DNA from: Pseudomonadota bacterium
GTDB taxonomy: Bacteria > Pseudomonadota > Gammaproteobacteria > Burkholderiales > Rhodocyclaceae
Length of the DNA: 64,000 bases
Direction of reading: 5' to 3'
Assembly: GCA_018241725.1 (NCBI GenBank)
Contig: JAFEDI010000124.1
Location: 142,471-206,470 of the forward strand
Part shown: one piece after another, positions 43,954-55,128 of the stretch
Numbering within the stretch: the stretch's first letter is position 1
Layout of the letters: each line of letters begins with the position of its first letter
Translations under genes and position numbers: made by a program
Notes under the pieces: model-generated
What the model was told of the DNA's origin: nothing
Database searches by the model: none
What the model saw: only the letters and a program-made list of their open reading frames with translations

Positions 43954-44859
43954 TCAGCGTTCCCAGTAGCCCGGCTCGGCATAGATGCGCTTGAGGTAGT
44001 CCATGAAGACGCGCACCTTGGCCGGCAGGTAGCGCTGCTGCGGATAGACCGCCTGGATCGCGTAGGCCGGCGCGGCGAAGTCGTCAAGCACGGTGACCAG
44101 CTCGCCGCGCTTCAGCTCACCTTCGATCTCCCACGTCGACCGCCAGCCGATGCCGAGGCCCTGCTTGACCCAGCTGTAGAGCAGCTCGCCATCGTTGCAG
44201 TCGAGGTTGCCGCTGACCTTCACCGCCACCATCTTGCCGTCCTGCAGGAAGGACCAGCCACGCTGCTGGCCGCCCTGCAGGTTGAAGGCCAGGCAGTTGT
44301 GGTGGGCCAGGTCGTCCAGCGTGCGCGGCACGCCGTGACGCTCGAAATAGGCTGGCGTGCCGCACACCACCCGCCGGTTTCCGGCCAGCCTGACCGCCAC
44401 GTAGTTGGGGTCGATCACCTCGCCGATGCGGATCGACATGTCGTAGCCCTCGCGCACCAGGTCCACCACGCTGTCGGTCAGGTTGAAGGACAGCTTGAGG
44501 TCCGGATACAGGGCCTGGAAGGTCGGCCCGTGGGGCGCCACATGGCGCCGCCCGAAGGCCGCTGGCGCCGACACCACCAGGTGGCCGCGCACCGTGTTGC
44601 GGCCAGCAGTGATCGCCGACTCCACGTCGTCGAAGTCCTTGAGCAGCTGGCGCGCCTGTTCGAGGAAACGCTCCCCCAGCTCGGTAAGGTGCAGACCGCG
44701 GGTCGAACGGTGCATCAGCTTCACGCCGAGGCGCCCCTCCAGCGCATCCAGGCGTCGCCCCATGACCACCGGCGTGACCTGCTCGACCAGCGCCGCCGCC
44801 GCGAAGCTGCCCTTTTCCGCCACCAGCACGAAGCTCCTCAGCTCGGTGTAACGATCCAT
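43954..44859 (-). CDS. LysR-family regulator at the end of the glyoxylate operon
   Basis: 301 aa. Winged helix ELRSFVLVAEKGSFAAAALVEQVTPVVMGRRLDALEGRLGVKLMHRSTRGLHLTELGERFLEQ and a LysR substrate-binding domain. It follows the pyruvate kinase gene by 37 bases on the same strand and so probably belongs to the gcl transcript. It is the most likely protein to bind the TCGATA-N7-TATCGA elements placed near -65 of the gcl and enolase promoters, the normal LysR activation site; this is inference. Confidence 0.9.
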   Translation of the reverse strand: MDRYTELRSFVLVAEKGSFAAAALVEQVTPVVMGRRLDALEGRLGVKLMHRSTRGLHLTELGERFLEQARQLLKDFDDVESAITAGRNTVRGHLVVSAPAAFGRRHVAPHGPTFQALYPDLKLSFNLTDSVVDLVREGYDMSIRIGEVIDPNYVAVRLAGNRRVVCGTPAYFERHGVPRTLDDLAHHNCLAFNLQGGQQRGWSFLQDGKMVAVKVSGNLDCNDGELLYSWVKQGLGIGWRSTWEIEGELKRGELVTVLDDFAAPAYAIQAVYPQQRYLPAKVRVFMDYLKRIYAEPGYWER

Positions 44860-44896
44860 GCGGACCCCTCCTGCGCGGACAGCAGCCGGCCGTCCA

Positions 44897-46318
44897 TCAG
44901 GCCCCCGGCACGCGGGCCACGTGCAGCAGGTTGGTGCTGCCCTGCTGGCCGAAGGGCAGGCCGGCGATGACCACCACCGTGTCGCCCGGCTGTGCCACGC
45001 CCTCGCGCAGGGCCGCGGCGGTGGCGTGCTCGATCATCTCGACCACGTCATGCACCTCGTCGAAGGGCACCGGATGCACGCCCCAGGCGATGGCCAGGCG
45101 GCGCGCCGTGGCCTGCCGCGGGGTCAGCGCCAGGATCGGCGTCACCGGGCGTTCCCGGCTGGCCCGCAGGGCGCTGAAGCCGGAGCTGGTGAAGGCCACC
45201 GTGGCGGCCGGTTCGAGCAGGCCGGCGATGCGGCGCAGCGCGCAGCAGATGGCGTCCGGCGTGGTCGCCGCGGCCGGCGTGTGGCTGGCCTCCAGCTCGC
45301 CGCGCCAGGCCGGGTCCTGCTCCACCTCGCCGATGATGCGGTCCATGATGGCCACCGCCTCCACCGGGTACTGGCCGGAGGCCGACTCGGCGGACAGCAT
45401 CACCGCGTCGGCACCTTCATATACCGCGGTGGCCACGTCGGAGGCTTCGGCGCGGGTCGGCACCGGCGCGCTGATCATCGACTCGAGCATCTGCGTCGCC
45501 ACCACCACCGGCCGGCCGGCGGCCCGCGCGGCACGCACGATACGCCGTTGCAGCACCGGCACCTGCTGGGGTGGCAGTTCGACGCCCAAGTCGCCACGGG
45601 CCACCATCACGCCGTCGGCCAGCGCCACGATCTCGTCCAGGTGCTCGATGGCCGCTGGCTTCTCCAGCTTGGCCATGATCCACGCCTGATCGCCGATCAG
45701 CTCGCGGGCCTCGCGGATGTCTTCGGGGCGCTGCACGAAGGACAGCGCGACCCAATCGACGCCCATCTCCAGGCCGAAGGCCAGGTCGGCCCGGTCCTTG
45801 GCCGTCAGCGGCGAGATCGGCAGCACCACGCCGGGCACATTGACGCCCTTGCGGTCGGACAGGGGGCCGCCGACCAGCACGGTGGTCTCGGCATGGTCCG
45901 GCCCGAAACTATCGACACGCAGGCGCAGCTTGCCGTCGTCGAGCAGCAGCTCGGTACCGGCTTCCAGCGCAGCGAAGATCTCCGGATGCGGCAGACCGGC
46001 GCGGGTCGCGTCGCCGTCGGCCGGGTCCAGGTCGAGGCGGAAGGACTGGCCGGCCTCGAGCAGCACCTTGCCGCCGGCGATGCGGCCGACGCGCAGCTTG
46101 GGGCCCTGCAGGTCCATCAGCACGCCGATCGGGCGACCGCGCTCGGCCTCCACCTGGCGGATCAGCTTGAGGCGTTCGGCGTGGTCGGCATGGCTGCCGT
46201 GGCTGAAGTTGAGACGGAAGACATCGGCACCGGCATCGAAGAGTTCGCGGATGCGCTCCAGCGTCGAGCTGGACGGGCCGAGGGTGGCGAGGATGCGGGA
46301 ACGGCGGGCGCGCTTCAT
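44897..46318 (-). CDS. pyk: Pyruvate kinase (glyoxylate-operon isozyme)
   Basis: 473 aa. Complete PK: RILATLGPSSS, FRLNFSHG, LMDLQGPKLRVG, IMAKLEKPAAIEHLDEI with catalytic Lys, MVARGDLGVELP, VATQMLESM and the C-terminal allosteric-type domain ending ...STNLLHVARV. It starts one base within the stop of the DUF336 gene. It converts phosphoenolpyruvate to pyruvate with ATP formation. Its place at the end of gcl-hyi-garR-glycerate kinase, with an enolase gene upstream, marks it as the dedicated last step from glyoxylate to pyruvate. Confidence 0.93.
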   Translation of the reverse strand: MKRARRSRILATLGPSSSTLERIRELFDAGADVFRLNFSHGSHADHAERLKLIRQVEAERGRPIGVLMDLQGPKLRVGRIAGGKVLLEAGQSFRLDLDPADGDATRAGLPHPEIFAALEAGTELLLDDGKLRLRVDSFGPDHAETTVLVGGPLSDRKGVNVPGVVLPISPLTAKDRADLAFGLEMGVDWVALSFVQRPEDIREARELIGDQAWIMAKLEKPAAIEHLDEIVALADGVMVARGDLGVELPPQQVPVLQRRIVRAARAAGRPVVVATQMLESMISAPVPTRAEASDVATAVYEGADAVMLSAESASGQYPVEAVAIMDRIIGEVEQDPAWRGELEASHTPAAATTPDAICCALRRIAGLLEPAATVAFTSSGFSALRASRERPVTPILALTPRQATARRLAIAWGVHPVPFDEVHDVVEMIEHATAAALREGVAQPGDTVVVIAGLPFGQQGSTNLLHVARVPGA

Positions 46319-46725
46319 CACTTCACCTCCGCCAGTGCGGCAACCCCGGCGCGGGCCACCTGGGCATCTTCGCCGGCCTTCACGCCGGACACGCCGACGG
46401 CGCCGATGATCGTGCCATCGACGACGATCGGCTCGCCGCCTTCCAGCGGCACCACCGGCATCGCCAGCGCGGCGATGCGGCCGTTGTTCACCATCTCCTC
46501 GAAGGCCTTGCTGGGCTTGCCGGTGAGCACGCTGGTGCGGGCCTTTTCCGGCGCCACGGCGGCGCTCATCAGCGGTGCGCCGTCCATGCGCTGCAGCCAC
46601 AGGGCGTGGCCGCCGCCATCGCAGACGGCGATGCTGACCGCCCAACCCTGGGCCCGCGCCTCGGCCTCGGCGGCCGCGGCGATACGCTTCACGTCATCGA
46701 GCGTGAGCGCCTTGATGTTCTTCAT
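46318..46725 (-). CDS. GlcG/HbpS (DUF336) family protein
   Basis: 135 aa, GAGGAGACACAC before the ATG. Family pattern: ALTLDDVKRIAAAAEAEARAQGWAVSIAVCDGGGHALWLQRMDGAPLMSA and a C-terminal GGEPIVVDGTIIGAVGVSGVKAGEDAQVARAG. GlcG proteins are found with glycolate/glyoxylate genes; HbpS binds haem and cobalamin-associated PduO has the same fold. A role in the operon is unproven; binding of a small ligand or cofactor is likely. Cytoplasmic as no signal peptide is present. Confidence 0.85.
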   Translation of the reverse strand: MKNIKALTLDDVKRIAAAAEAEARAQGWAVSIAVCDGGGHALWLQRMDGAPLMSAAVAPEKARTSVLTGKPSKAFEEMVNNGRIAALAMPVVPLEGGEPIVVDGTIIGAVGVSGVKAGEDAQVARAGVAALAEVK

Positions 46726-46788
46726 GTGTGTCTCCTCGTTATTCGTTTGGTGTGCTGCAGCCGGGGCGACTGGATTCGCCCCGGCGGG

Positions 46789-48051
46789 TCAGGTGACCAG
46801 GATCGCCCGGAAGTCATTCACGTTGGTGAGGGTCGGCCCGGTCACCAGCGAATCGCCGAGGGCCTCGAAGAAGCCGTGGCCGTCGTTGTTGTCGAGGCTG
46901 TCGCGGGGGCGGATGCCCTTCGTCCAGGCCCGTTCAAGGGTGTCGGGGAAGACCAGCGCGCCGGCGATCTCCTCCAGGCCGTCCACGCCATCCGTGTCGC
47001 CGGCCACCGCATGGATGCCGGACGCACCGTCGAGGGCCACCGCCAGGGACAGCAGGAACTCCACGTTGCGCCCGCCGCGCCCCTTGCCGCGCACGGTGAC
47101 GGTGGTCTCGCCGCCGGACAGCAGCACACAGGGCGCCGCGATGGGCTGGCCGTGGCGCTTCACCTGCAGCGCGATGGCGGCCATCACCTTGCCCACGTCG
47201 CGGGCCTCGCCCTCGATGCTGTCGCCGAGCAGCAGCGGCGTCACGCCGGCAGCGCGGGCCACCTCGGCGGCGGCCTCCAGGGCCATCTGCGGGGTGGCGA
47301 TCAGGTGCGTGCCCACGCCCGCCAGGCGCGGATCGCCCGGCTTGACGGTCTCGCCGGAGCCGCTCTCCAGCAGCGCGCGGGCACCGGCCGGCAGCTCGAT
47401 GCCGTAGCGGCGGACGATCTCCAGCGCACCGGCGCAACTCGTCGGGTCGGCCACCGTGGGCCCGGAGGCGATGTCCATCGGGTTGTCGCCGGGCACGTCG
47501 GAGATCAGCAGGTTCACCACCCGCGCCGGGTGGCAGGCCGCCGCCAGCTGGCCGCCCTTGATCGCCGACAGGTGGCGGCGCACGCAGTTCATCTCGGAGA
47601 TCGTCGCACCGGACTTGAGCAGGGCCCGGTTGATGGCCTGCTTGTCCTCCAGCGTGACGCCCGCGCCGGGCAGCGGCAGCAGCGCCGAACCGCCACCCGA
47701 GATCAGGCAGATCACCAGGTCGTCGGCGGTGAGGCCGCGCACCAGTTCGAGCATCCGCGCGGCCGCCTCGCGGCCCGCCGCGTCGGGCACCGGATGGGCC
47801 GCCTCGACGATCTCGATGCGCTCGCAGGGCACCGCGTAGCCGTAGCGGGTCACCACCAGGCCGGACAGCTCGCCCGGCCAGTGGCGCTCCAGCGCCTGGG
47901 CCATCGCCGCCGAGGCCTTGCCGGCGCCGATGACGAGGGTTCGCCCCTTGGGCGGCTCGGGCAGGAAGCGGGGAATGCAGTGCTCGGGCTGGGCGGCATT
48001 GACCGCGGCGGTGAACATTGCGGTGAGGAGATCGCGGGGGGCGCTGTGCAT
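46789..48051 (-). CDS. ttuD: Glycerate kinase, MOFRL/TtuD family (2-phosphoglycerate-forming)
   Basis: 420 aa. N-terminal glycerate kinase fold (GRTLVIGAGKASAAMAQALE, ICLISGGGSALLPLP, NLLISDVPGDNPMDIASGPT) and C-terminal MOFRL domain (GETTVTVRGKGRGGRNVEFLLSLAVAL...GDTDGVDG...NDGHGFF). Class II glycerate 2-kinases of this type make 2-phosphoglycerate, not 3-phosphoglycerate, which feeds enolase directly. The nearby enolase and pyruvate kinase genes fit this. Older annotations call it hydroxypyruvate reductase. Confidence 0.92.
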   Translation of the reverse strand: MHSAPRDLLTAMFTAAVNAAQPEHCIPRFLPEPPKGRTLVIGAGKASAAMAQALERHWPGELSGLVVTRYGYAVPCERIEIVEAAHPVPDAAGREAAARMLELVRGLTADDLVICLISGGGSALLPLPGAGVTLEDKQAINRALLKSGATISEMNCVRRHLSAIKGGQLAAACHPARVVNLLISDVPGDNPMDIASGPTVADPTSCAGALEIVRRYGIELPAGARALLESGSGETVKPGDPRLAGVGTHLIATPQMALEAAAEVARAAGVTPLLLGDSIEGEARDVGKVMAAIALQVKRHGQPIAAPCVLLSGGETTVTVRGKGRGGRNVEFLLSLAVALDGASGIHAVAGDTDGVDGLEEIAGALVFPDTLERAWTKGIRPRDSLDNNDGHGFFEALGDSLVTGPTLTNVNDFRAILVT

Positions 48052-48069
48052 GTGGGTTGTCCTTGTCGT

Positions 48070-48492
48070 TCAGCGGCGGCCCAGGTCGAGGAAGCGCACC
48101 CACTGGGAGCCCTTCCACAACACCGTGCGGCCCATGTCCATCAACTGCTCGGCGCCTTCCACGACGGTCAGGAAGTGGTTGCCGGCGAGCTGCCCCATTT
48201 TGCTGGCAAAGCGGCTGCTGCCATAGGCAAACAGGATCTCGGTCTCCGAGAAGCCGCCCGGGTAGAGCAGCACATCGCCCCGCGACGGGTGGCTGGTGTG
48301 GTTCTCGAAGTCCAGGCCGGTGTCAAAGTCGGCCAGCGGCACCCACACCGCCTCGCCGCTCCAGCGGGAATGGATGACCTGGTTGGAGAAAGGCAGCATC
48401 TTCAGGAAGGCCGCGCAGGTCTTCGGCGCGGCATCCTCTTCGAGCCGGGCGACAAAGCGGTAGGAACCGACTTCGATGGCGAGATGGCGCAC
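48070..48492 (-). CDS. DUF3830 family protein
   Basis: 140 aa with a GTG start (GAGGAG upstream). RFVARLEEDAAPKTCAAFLKMLPFSNQVIHSRWSGEAVWVPLADF and SRGDVLLYPGGFSETEILFAYGSSRFASKMGQLAGNHFLTVVEG are the DUF3830/cyclophilin-like fold. Its substrate and activity are unknown. It lies between the tartronate-semialdehyde reductase and glycerate kinase genes with short gaps, so it is expressed with glyoxylate catabolism and may act on an intermediate. Confidence 0.8.
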   Translation of the reverse strand: MRHLAIEVGSYRFVARLEEDAAPKTCAAFLKMLPFSNQVIHSRWSGEAVWVPLADFDTGLDFENHTSHPSRGDVLLYPGGFSETEILFAYGSSRFASKMGQLAGNHFLTVVEGAEQLMDMGRTVLWKGSQWVRFLDLGRR

Positions 48493-48503
48493 CGGCTCGC
48501 TCC

Positions 48504-49400
48504 TCAGTCGGCAGCCTGCTGGCCGATCTCGAAATTGGCCATCTTCTCGAGAGCCCGCACCAGCGCCGAGTGGTCCCAGCCGGCGCCGCCGTGGGCCGCG
48601 CAGGTGTTGAACAGCTCCTGGGCAATGGCGGTACTGGGCAGCGCGACGCCGAGCTGGCGGCCGGTGGTGAGAGCCAGGTTGAGGTCCTTCTGGTGCAGGG
48701 CGATACGGAAACCCGGATCGAAAGTCCGCTTGACCATGCGCTCGCCGTGCACTTCGAGGATGCGCGAGTTGGCGAAGCCGCCCATCAGCGCCTGGCGCAC
48801 CTTGGCGGGATCGGCGCCGGCCTTGGCGGCCAGCAGCAGGGCCTCGCCCACCGCCTCGATGGTCAGCGCGACGATGATCTGGTTAGCGACCTTGGTGATC
48901 TGGCCGTCGCCGTTGCCGCCGACCAGGGTGATGTTCTTGCCCATCAGCTCGAACAGCGGCTTGACCTTGTCGAAGGCCGCCTCGCTGCCGCCGACCATGA
49001 TGGTCAAGCTGGCCGCCCTGGCGCCCACTTCGCCGCCGGACACCGGCGCGTCGAGGTATTCGCAGCCCAGCGCATTGATGCGCTTGGCGAAATCCTTGGT
49101 GGCCACCGGGGAGATGGAGCTCATGTCCACCACCGTCTTGCCGGCGGAGAGGCCCGCGGCAACGCCCTCGGGGTTGAACAGGGCGTCTTCCACGTGGGGG
49201 GTGTCGGGCACCATGGTGATGATGATGTCGGCCTGGCGGGCCACCTCGGCGCCGTTGGCGCAGGTCCGCGCACCGGCCTCGACGAGTTCCGCCGGCGTGG
49301 CGCCGTGGGTGAAGGTGAAGACGGTGTGACCGCCCTTGATGAGGTGACCGGCCATGGGGGCGCCCATGATGCCGAGACCGATGAAGCCGATGTTTGCCAT
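48504..49400 (-). CDS. garR: Tartronate semialdehyde reductase (2-hydroxy-3-oxopropionate reductase)
   Basis: 298 aa, start at 49400 with CAGGAGACAAG. N-terminal Rossmann motif IGFIGLGIMGAPMAGHLIKGGHTV, catalytic segment DAPVSGGEVGARAASLTIMVGG and Lys in GNGDGQITKVANQIIVALTIEAVGEAL. It reduces tartronate semialdehyde to D-glycerate with NAD(P)H, the step after Gcl and Hyi. Length and context (gcl, hyi upstream; glycerate kinase downstream) match GlxR/GarR. Confidence 0.94.
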   Translation of the reverse strand: MANIGFIGLGIMGAPMAGHLIKGGHTVFTFTHGATPAELVEAGARTCANGAEVARQADIIITMVPDTPHVEDALFNPEGVAAGLSAGKTVVDMSSISPVATKDFAKRINALGCEYLDAPVSGGEVGARAASLTIMVGGSEAAFDKVKPLFELMGKNITLVGGNGDGQITKVANQIIVALTIEAVGEALLLAAKAGADPAKVRQALMGGFANSRILEVHGERMVKRTFDPGFRIALHQKDLNLALTTGRQLGVALPSTAIAQELFNTCAAHGGAGWDHSALVRALEKMANFEIGQQAAD

Positions 49401-49441
49401 GATGTCTTGTCTCCTGGTGGTGATCGTCGTGGGGCCGGCGC

Positions 49442-50215
49442 TCAGGCGTTCTTCAGCCAGCCGAGGCCTTCCGTGGTGGTGGTGGCGGGCTTGTATTCGC
49501 AGCCGATCCAGCCGGCGTAGCCGAGCCCGTCGATGTGGCGCAGCAGCCACGGGTAGTTGATCTCGCCGCTGCCCGGCTCGTGGCGGCCGGGGTTGTCGGC
49601 CAGCTGGATGTGGGCGATGCGCGGCAGGTTCTTTGCAATGGTCGCCGCCAGCTCGCCCTCCATGCGCTGGGCGTGGTAGATGTCGTACTGCACGAACAGG
49701 TTGTCGGAACCGACCTCGTCGAGGATCTCCAGCGCCTGCGCCGTGCGGTTCAGGTAGAAGCCGGGGATGTCGTAGGTGTTGATCGGCTCGACCAGCAGGC
49801 GGATGCCGGCTTCCTTCAGCTGCGCCGCGGCGAAGCGCAGGTTGGCGACGAAGGTCTCGCGCAGCGCGGCCTCGGACACGCCGGCGGGGGCGATGCCGGC
49901 CAGGCAGTTGATCTGCGAGCAGCCGAGGGCACGGGCATAGTCGATGGCGGTAGCGACGCCATCACGGAACTCGGCGACCCGCGCCGGGTGGCAGGCGATG
50001 CCACGCTCGCCGGCTTCCCAGTTGCCGGCGGGCAGGTTGTGCAGCACCTGGACCAGGCCATGGCGTGCCAGCTCGGCGGCCAGCTCTTCCTTGGCAAAGG
50101 CATAGGGGAAGAGGTATTCGACCCCCTTGAAGCCGGCTGCCGCGGCGGCGCCGAAGCGCTCCATGAAAGGCAGCTCGGTGAACAGCATGGAAAGGTTGGC
50201 GGCGAAACGCGGCAT
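49442..50215 (-). CDS. hyi: Hydroxypyruvate isomerase
   Basis: 257 aa, start at 50215. TIM-barrel sugar isomerase: MPRFAANLSMLFTELPFMERFGAAAAAGFKGVEYLFPYAF, then metal-site segments LLVEPINTYDIPGFYLN, DNLFVQYDIYHAQRMEG and IAHIQLADNPGRHEPGSGEINY. It interconverts hydroxypyruvate and tartronate semialdehyde. Second gene after gcl, 78 bases from its stop. Confidence 0.94.
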   Translation of the reverse strand: MPRFAANLSMLFTELPFMERFGAAAAAGFKGVEYLFPYAFAKEELAAELARHGLVQVLHNLPAGNWEAGERGIACHPARVAEFRDGVATAIDYARALGCSQINCLAGIAPAGVSEAALRETFVANLRFAAAQLKEAGIRLLVEPINTYDIPGFYLNRTAQALEILDEVGSDNLFVQYDIYHAQRMEGELAATIAKNLPRIAHIQLADNPGRHEPGSGEINYPWLLRHIDGLGYAGWIGCEYKPATTTTEGLGWLKNA

Positions 50216-50293
50216 GGTCGTGTCCTTTCGTTGGCCCGGAGGGGCGTGAGGCCGTGGGGCGAATGACATCGCCCGCACGGGGTCAGGGTGCAA

Positions 50294-52069
<1,776 letters not shown>

Positions 52070-52112
52070 TTCTTGTCCTCCTTTGGGGTCTGTCCGATGA
52101 ATCGATGGGGAC

Positions 52113-52141
52113 AGCTTAGGGATAAAGGCGGGCGGCTTGAA
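52113..52141 (-). promoter_or_regulatory. gcl promoter
   Basis: TTCAAG (52141-52136) and TAAGCT (52118-52113) are 17 bases apart on the minus strand; the same boxes and spacing recur before the enolase gene. Confidence 0.6.
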
Positions 52142-52162
52142 TTGCCGCCGGGATCGGTTCTT

Positions 52163-52181
52163 TCGATACTTTTCATATCGA
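52163..52181. promoter_or_regulatory. Activator-type operator of the gcl operon
   Basis: TCGATA and TATCGA arms around 7 bases, 21 bases upstream of the -35. Same sequence arms and identical distance as before the enolase gene. Confidence 0.65.
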
Positions 52182-52252
52182 CTACCGGTGCAAGAAGGCC
52201 GCCCTCGATACGCTGCGCGGATTGCCGCAGCGCACCGAAGGCGGCCCCGTGA

Positions 52253-52768
52253 TCAGCGCAAAGTGCCGTTCAGCAGCAGATAACCGGGCACCCAGCCGGT
52301 CAGCACACCCTGCCCGATGGCGACGCAGGCGGTCAGCCGGGTCAGCGGCTTGTTCAGCGCCAGCAGCAGGAAGAAGAGCAGCCAGAGTATCGACCAGGCC
52401 ACCCACGACAGGCCCAGCCACCATTCCCCCGGCGAGTTCGCCAGGCGTAGGCAGTCCGCCGCCACCGGCACCGCGGTGAGGGCCACGAACAGACTGAACC
52501 AGCCCAACCCACGGCCGTCGGCACCGCTGTAGCGGTTGATCGCCACCCACAGGTAGGTGAAGGAGAACAGCAGCGACAGCGCCGCCGCCTTCACCGAGGC
52601 CAGGTCAGCCCCGTCGCCGAAGGCCAGCTTGAGGGCCACCAGCAGGCTCAGGCCGCCGGCGAACAGGTTGATCACCGGGATCTCCCGGTCGCCGATGCGG
52701 CCGAGCATCCACAGGCCGTTGAGGATCAGCACGGCGCCCACGTAGAGCAGCGCCAGTCCGAGCAACAT
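52253..52768 (-). CDS. AmiS/UreI-family urea/amide channel
   Basis: 171 aa with six membrane helices; begins MLLGLALLYVGAVLILNGLWMLGRIGDREIPVINLFAGGLSLLVAL, and contains SVKAAALSLLFSFTYLWVAINRYSGADGRGLGWFSLFVAL and WLGLSWVAWSILWLLFFLLLALN, the signature helices of AmiS/UreI. Starts 10 bases after the enolase stop. Urea is released by allantoicase and ureidoglycolate lyase encoded nearby; a channel to export or recapture urea or short amides is a sound inference. No urease gene is in view. Confidence 0.85.
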   Translation of the reverse strand: MLLGLALLYVGAVLILNGLWMLGRIGDREIPVINLFAGGLSLLVALKLAFGDGADLASVKAAALSLLFSFTYLWVAINRYSGADGRGLGWFSLFVALTAVPVAADCLRLANSPGEWWLGLSWVAWSILWLLFFLLLALNKPLTRLTACVAIGQGVLTGWVPGYLLLNGTLR

Positions 52769-52778
52769 CGCCGCGCCC

Positions 52779-54059
52779 TCAGCGCCGGGCCAGCGCCGCG
52801 CCGCCGGCGAAGCGGGCCGCCGGGCCCAGCTCGCGCTCGATGGCGAGCAGCCGGTTGTACTTCTCGACGCGGTCCGAACGGCTCGCCGAGCCGGTCTTGA
52901 TCTGCCCGCAGGCGGTGCCCACCGCCAGGTCGGCGATGGTCGTGTCGCCGGTCTCGCCGGAGCGGTGGGAGACGATTGCCCCGTAGCAGTGCTGGCGCGC
53001 CAGCGCGATGGCGGCGAGGGTCTCGCTGAGGGTGCCGATCTGGTTGGGCTTGATCAGGATCGCGTTGGCGACGCCCTTGTTGATGCCCTCGGCGAGCAGG
53101 CGGGTGTCCGTCACGAAGAGGTCGTCGCCGACCAGTTGCGTGCGCCGGCCGAGACGGTCGGTGAGCTGGCCCCAGCCGGCCCAGTCGTCCTCGGCCATGC
53201 CGTCCTCGATGCTGACGATCGGGTAGTCGGCGACCAGCTTGGCCAGGTAGTCACAGAACTCGGCCCGCGACAGGTCGAGGGATTCGCCGGCCAGCACATA
53301 GCGCTCGCCCTGGGCGAACTCCGACGACGCGCAGTCGAGGGCCAGCGCTACCTGGCTGCCCGGCTCGTAGCCGGCCAGGCGGATCGCTTCGAGGATCAGG
53401 TCGAGGGCCTGGCGGGTGCCCTCCACGTTGGGCGCGAAGCCGCCCTCGTCGCCCACCGAGGTCGGGAAACCGTAGCGGTCGAGCAGGCCGCGCAGCGCAT
53501 GGAAGACCCCGACCCCGGCGCGCAGCGCGTCGCCGAAGCGCTCGAAACCATGGGGCACGATCATGCATTCCTGGATGTCGAGGCTGTTGTTGGCGTGGGC
53601 GCCGCCATTGAGCACGTTCATCAGCGGTACCGGCAGCACCGGCTCGCGGCCGTCCGACAGGTGGCGGTACAGCGGCTGGCCGGCCGCCGCCGCCGCCGCA
53701 TGGGCGCTGGCCAGCGACACCGCCAGCAGCGCGTTGGCGCCGAGGCGCGACTTGTCGGGCGTGCCGTCGAGTTCGCACAGGATGCCGTCGACATCCGCCT
53801 GGCGGGCCGCGTCGCGGCCCTTCAATGCGGCGGCGATGGGGCCTTCGACGTGGGCCAGGGCCTTTTGCACGCCCTTGCCGCCGAAGCGCGCGGGGTCGCC
53901 GTCGCGCAGCTCGAGGGCTTCACGCTTGCCGGTGGACGCCCCGGAGGGCACCGCCGCGGTCCCGCGGTGGCCGGACTTCAGCGTGACGGTTGCCTGCAGG
54001 GTCGGATTGCCACGGGAATCGAGGATTTCGAGTCCTTCGATATGGCTTATTTCGTACAT
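52779..54059 (-). CDS. eno: Enolase (second copy, glyoxylate-pathway)
   Basis: 426 aa, start at 54059. Complete enolase: [104 protein letters not shown] and [19 protein letters not shown] with the catalytic Lys in LIKPNQIGT. It converts 2-phosphoglycerate to PEP. The sequence begins [11 protein letters not shown] and ends [13 protein letters not shown], distinct from housekeeping enolases beside pyrG. It is paired with AmiS and shares promoter sequence with gcl. Confidence 0.93.
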   Translation of the reverse strand: MYEISHIEGLEILDSRGNPTLQATVTLKSGHRGTAAVPSGASTGKREALELRDGDPARFGGKGVQKALAHVEGPIAAALKGRDAARQADVDGILCELDGTPDKSRLGANALLAVSLASAHAAAAAAGQPLYRHLSDGREPVLPVPLMNVLNGGAHANNSLDIQECMIVPHGFERFGDALRAGVGVFHALRGLLDRYGFPTSVGDEGGFAPNVEGTRQALDLILEAIRLAGYEPGSQVALALDCASSEFAQGERYVLAGESLDLSRAEFCDYLAKLVADYPIVSIEDGMAEDDWAGWGQLTDRLGRRTQLVGDDLFVTDTRLLAEGINKGVANAILIKPNQIGTLSETLAAIALARQHCYGAIVSHRSGETGDTTIADLAVGTACGQIKTGSASRSDRVEKYNRLLAIERELGPAARFAGGAALARR

Positions 54060-54130
54060 GTAATGCTGTCTCCAGGAAAGTACTCGGGGCCAATTCGCAG
54101 GCCCGGCGAACGCCGGGCCGCTGCGCCAAC

Positions 54131-54159
54131 AGCTTAGGGACAAAGCCGGGTCGCTTGAA
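54131..54159 (-). promoter_or_regulatory. Enolase/amiS promoter
   Basis: TTCAAG (54159-54154) and TAAGCT (54136-54131), 17 bases apart, identical in boxes and spacing to the gcl promoter. Confidence 0.6.
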
Positions 54160-54180
54160 TTGGCACCGGAATAGGCACTT

Positions 54181-54199
54181 TCGATACGCACCGTATCGA
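54181..54199. promoter_or_regulatory. Activator-type operator of the enolase gene
   Basis: TCGATAC and GTATCGA arms around 5 bases, 21 bases upstream of the -35, exactly as at gcl. Confidence 0.65.
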
Positions 54200-54219
54200 C
54201 GCTGGCGCGCGGGGCATGG

Positions 54220-55092
54220 TCAGAAATGCCACTCCAGCTGCAGCGTCGGGGCGCGGGTGTTGATGCCCGGCTTGGTGACGCCGGCGGCGGTGGCATGGTT
54301 GCCGAACTTGTTGAGCCACAGCTCGTAGCCGACACCAGCCCAAACGGTGTTCTTGCGGCTGCCGGCGAGTTGGCCCAGGTCGGCCATCAGGGAGGTCCGC
54401 ATCAGGGTTTCCGCCTCGGTCTTCACGCCGGCGTAGTCCTTGCCCTTCTCGCCGATGTAGTTGATGAAGCCCTGGAACTTGAGGGGCAGCGGACCGGCCT
54501 GGAAGGGGATGCCCCACGCGGCGCTGAGCATCCACTGGGTGTCGAAGGAGATCTCGGCCTGTGGACAGGCCGGTGCGCCGAGGCCGCAGTGGTTCCACTC
54601 GCGGGCAGCGAGCAGGCTCACGTCCAGGAAGCCGGGCACGTCGAACTTGAGGGTCGGGCCAACCACCAGCAGGCGCTTGCGTGGCGCGAAGCGGGTGTCC
54701 TTGGTGTTGAGGTCGAAGCCACCGGTCAGCGCCACTTCCTTTACTGGCCCGAAGGACAGGTCCTTGTCGAGGGCCTTGCCCAGGTGCAGTTGGTGGCGGT
54801 AGGTCAGGTAGAACTCGGTGGCGCCGGAGCCGCCGCCATTCACCGGGTCGTTCTTGTCGGACTGCAGCACGTCCAGGTTCAGGAAGTTCTGGCCGACCGC
54901 GTAGCCGCTGCTGTGGGTGAATTGCAGCACGTTCTTGCGCACGTCCTGGGTGTTGTTCGGCTCGCGGAACTGGGTGCCGTAGCGGTAGCCGAGGAAGGTG
55001 TCGGACCAGGTGGCGGCGGAAGCGAGGGGCGCGGCAATCGACAGGCAAAGGGAGGCCACGCCGGCCAGCGGCCGGCAAAAAATCTTCTGCAT
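54220..55092 (-). CDS. Tsx-like nucleoside-specific outer-membrane channel
   Basis: 290 aa. Signal peptide to ASA, then [52 protein letters not shown], close to the Tsx family start, and strands ending in ...LQLEWHF with C-terminal Phe. It forms a barrel for nucleosides or bases across the outer membrane. It follows the purine permease gene by 36 bases on the same strand, so uptake across both membranes is encoded together. Confidence 0.85.
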   Translation of the reverse strand: MQKIFCRPLAGVASLCLSIAAPLASAATWSDTFLGYRYGTQFREPNNTQDVRKNVLQFTHSSGYAVGQNFLNLDVLQSDKNDPVNGGGSGATEFYLTYRHQLHLGKALDKDLSFGPVKEVALTGGFDLNTKDTRFAPRKRLLVVGPTLKFDVPGFLDVSLLAAREWNHCGLGAPACPQAEISFDTQWMLSAAWGIPFQAGPLPLKFQGFINYIGEKGKDYAGVKTEAETLMRTSLMADLGQLAGSRKNTVWAGVGYELWLNKFGNHATAAGVTKPGINTRAPTLQLEWHF

Positions 55093-55128
55093 GATTGTCT
55101 TTCGGTGAGGTGTGGGCCGGGCTGGGAA

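Noticed and set aside
44858-49329. Very long plus-strand open frames (849 and 907 codons) opposite pyruvate kinase, glycerate kinase and reductase genes
   Set aside because: Both follow third-position GC bias of the true minus-strand genes; protein sequence is His/Gly/Arg-rich noise.
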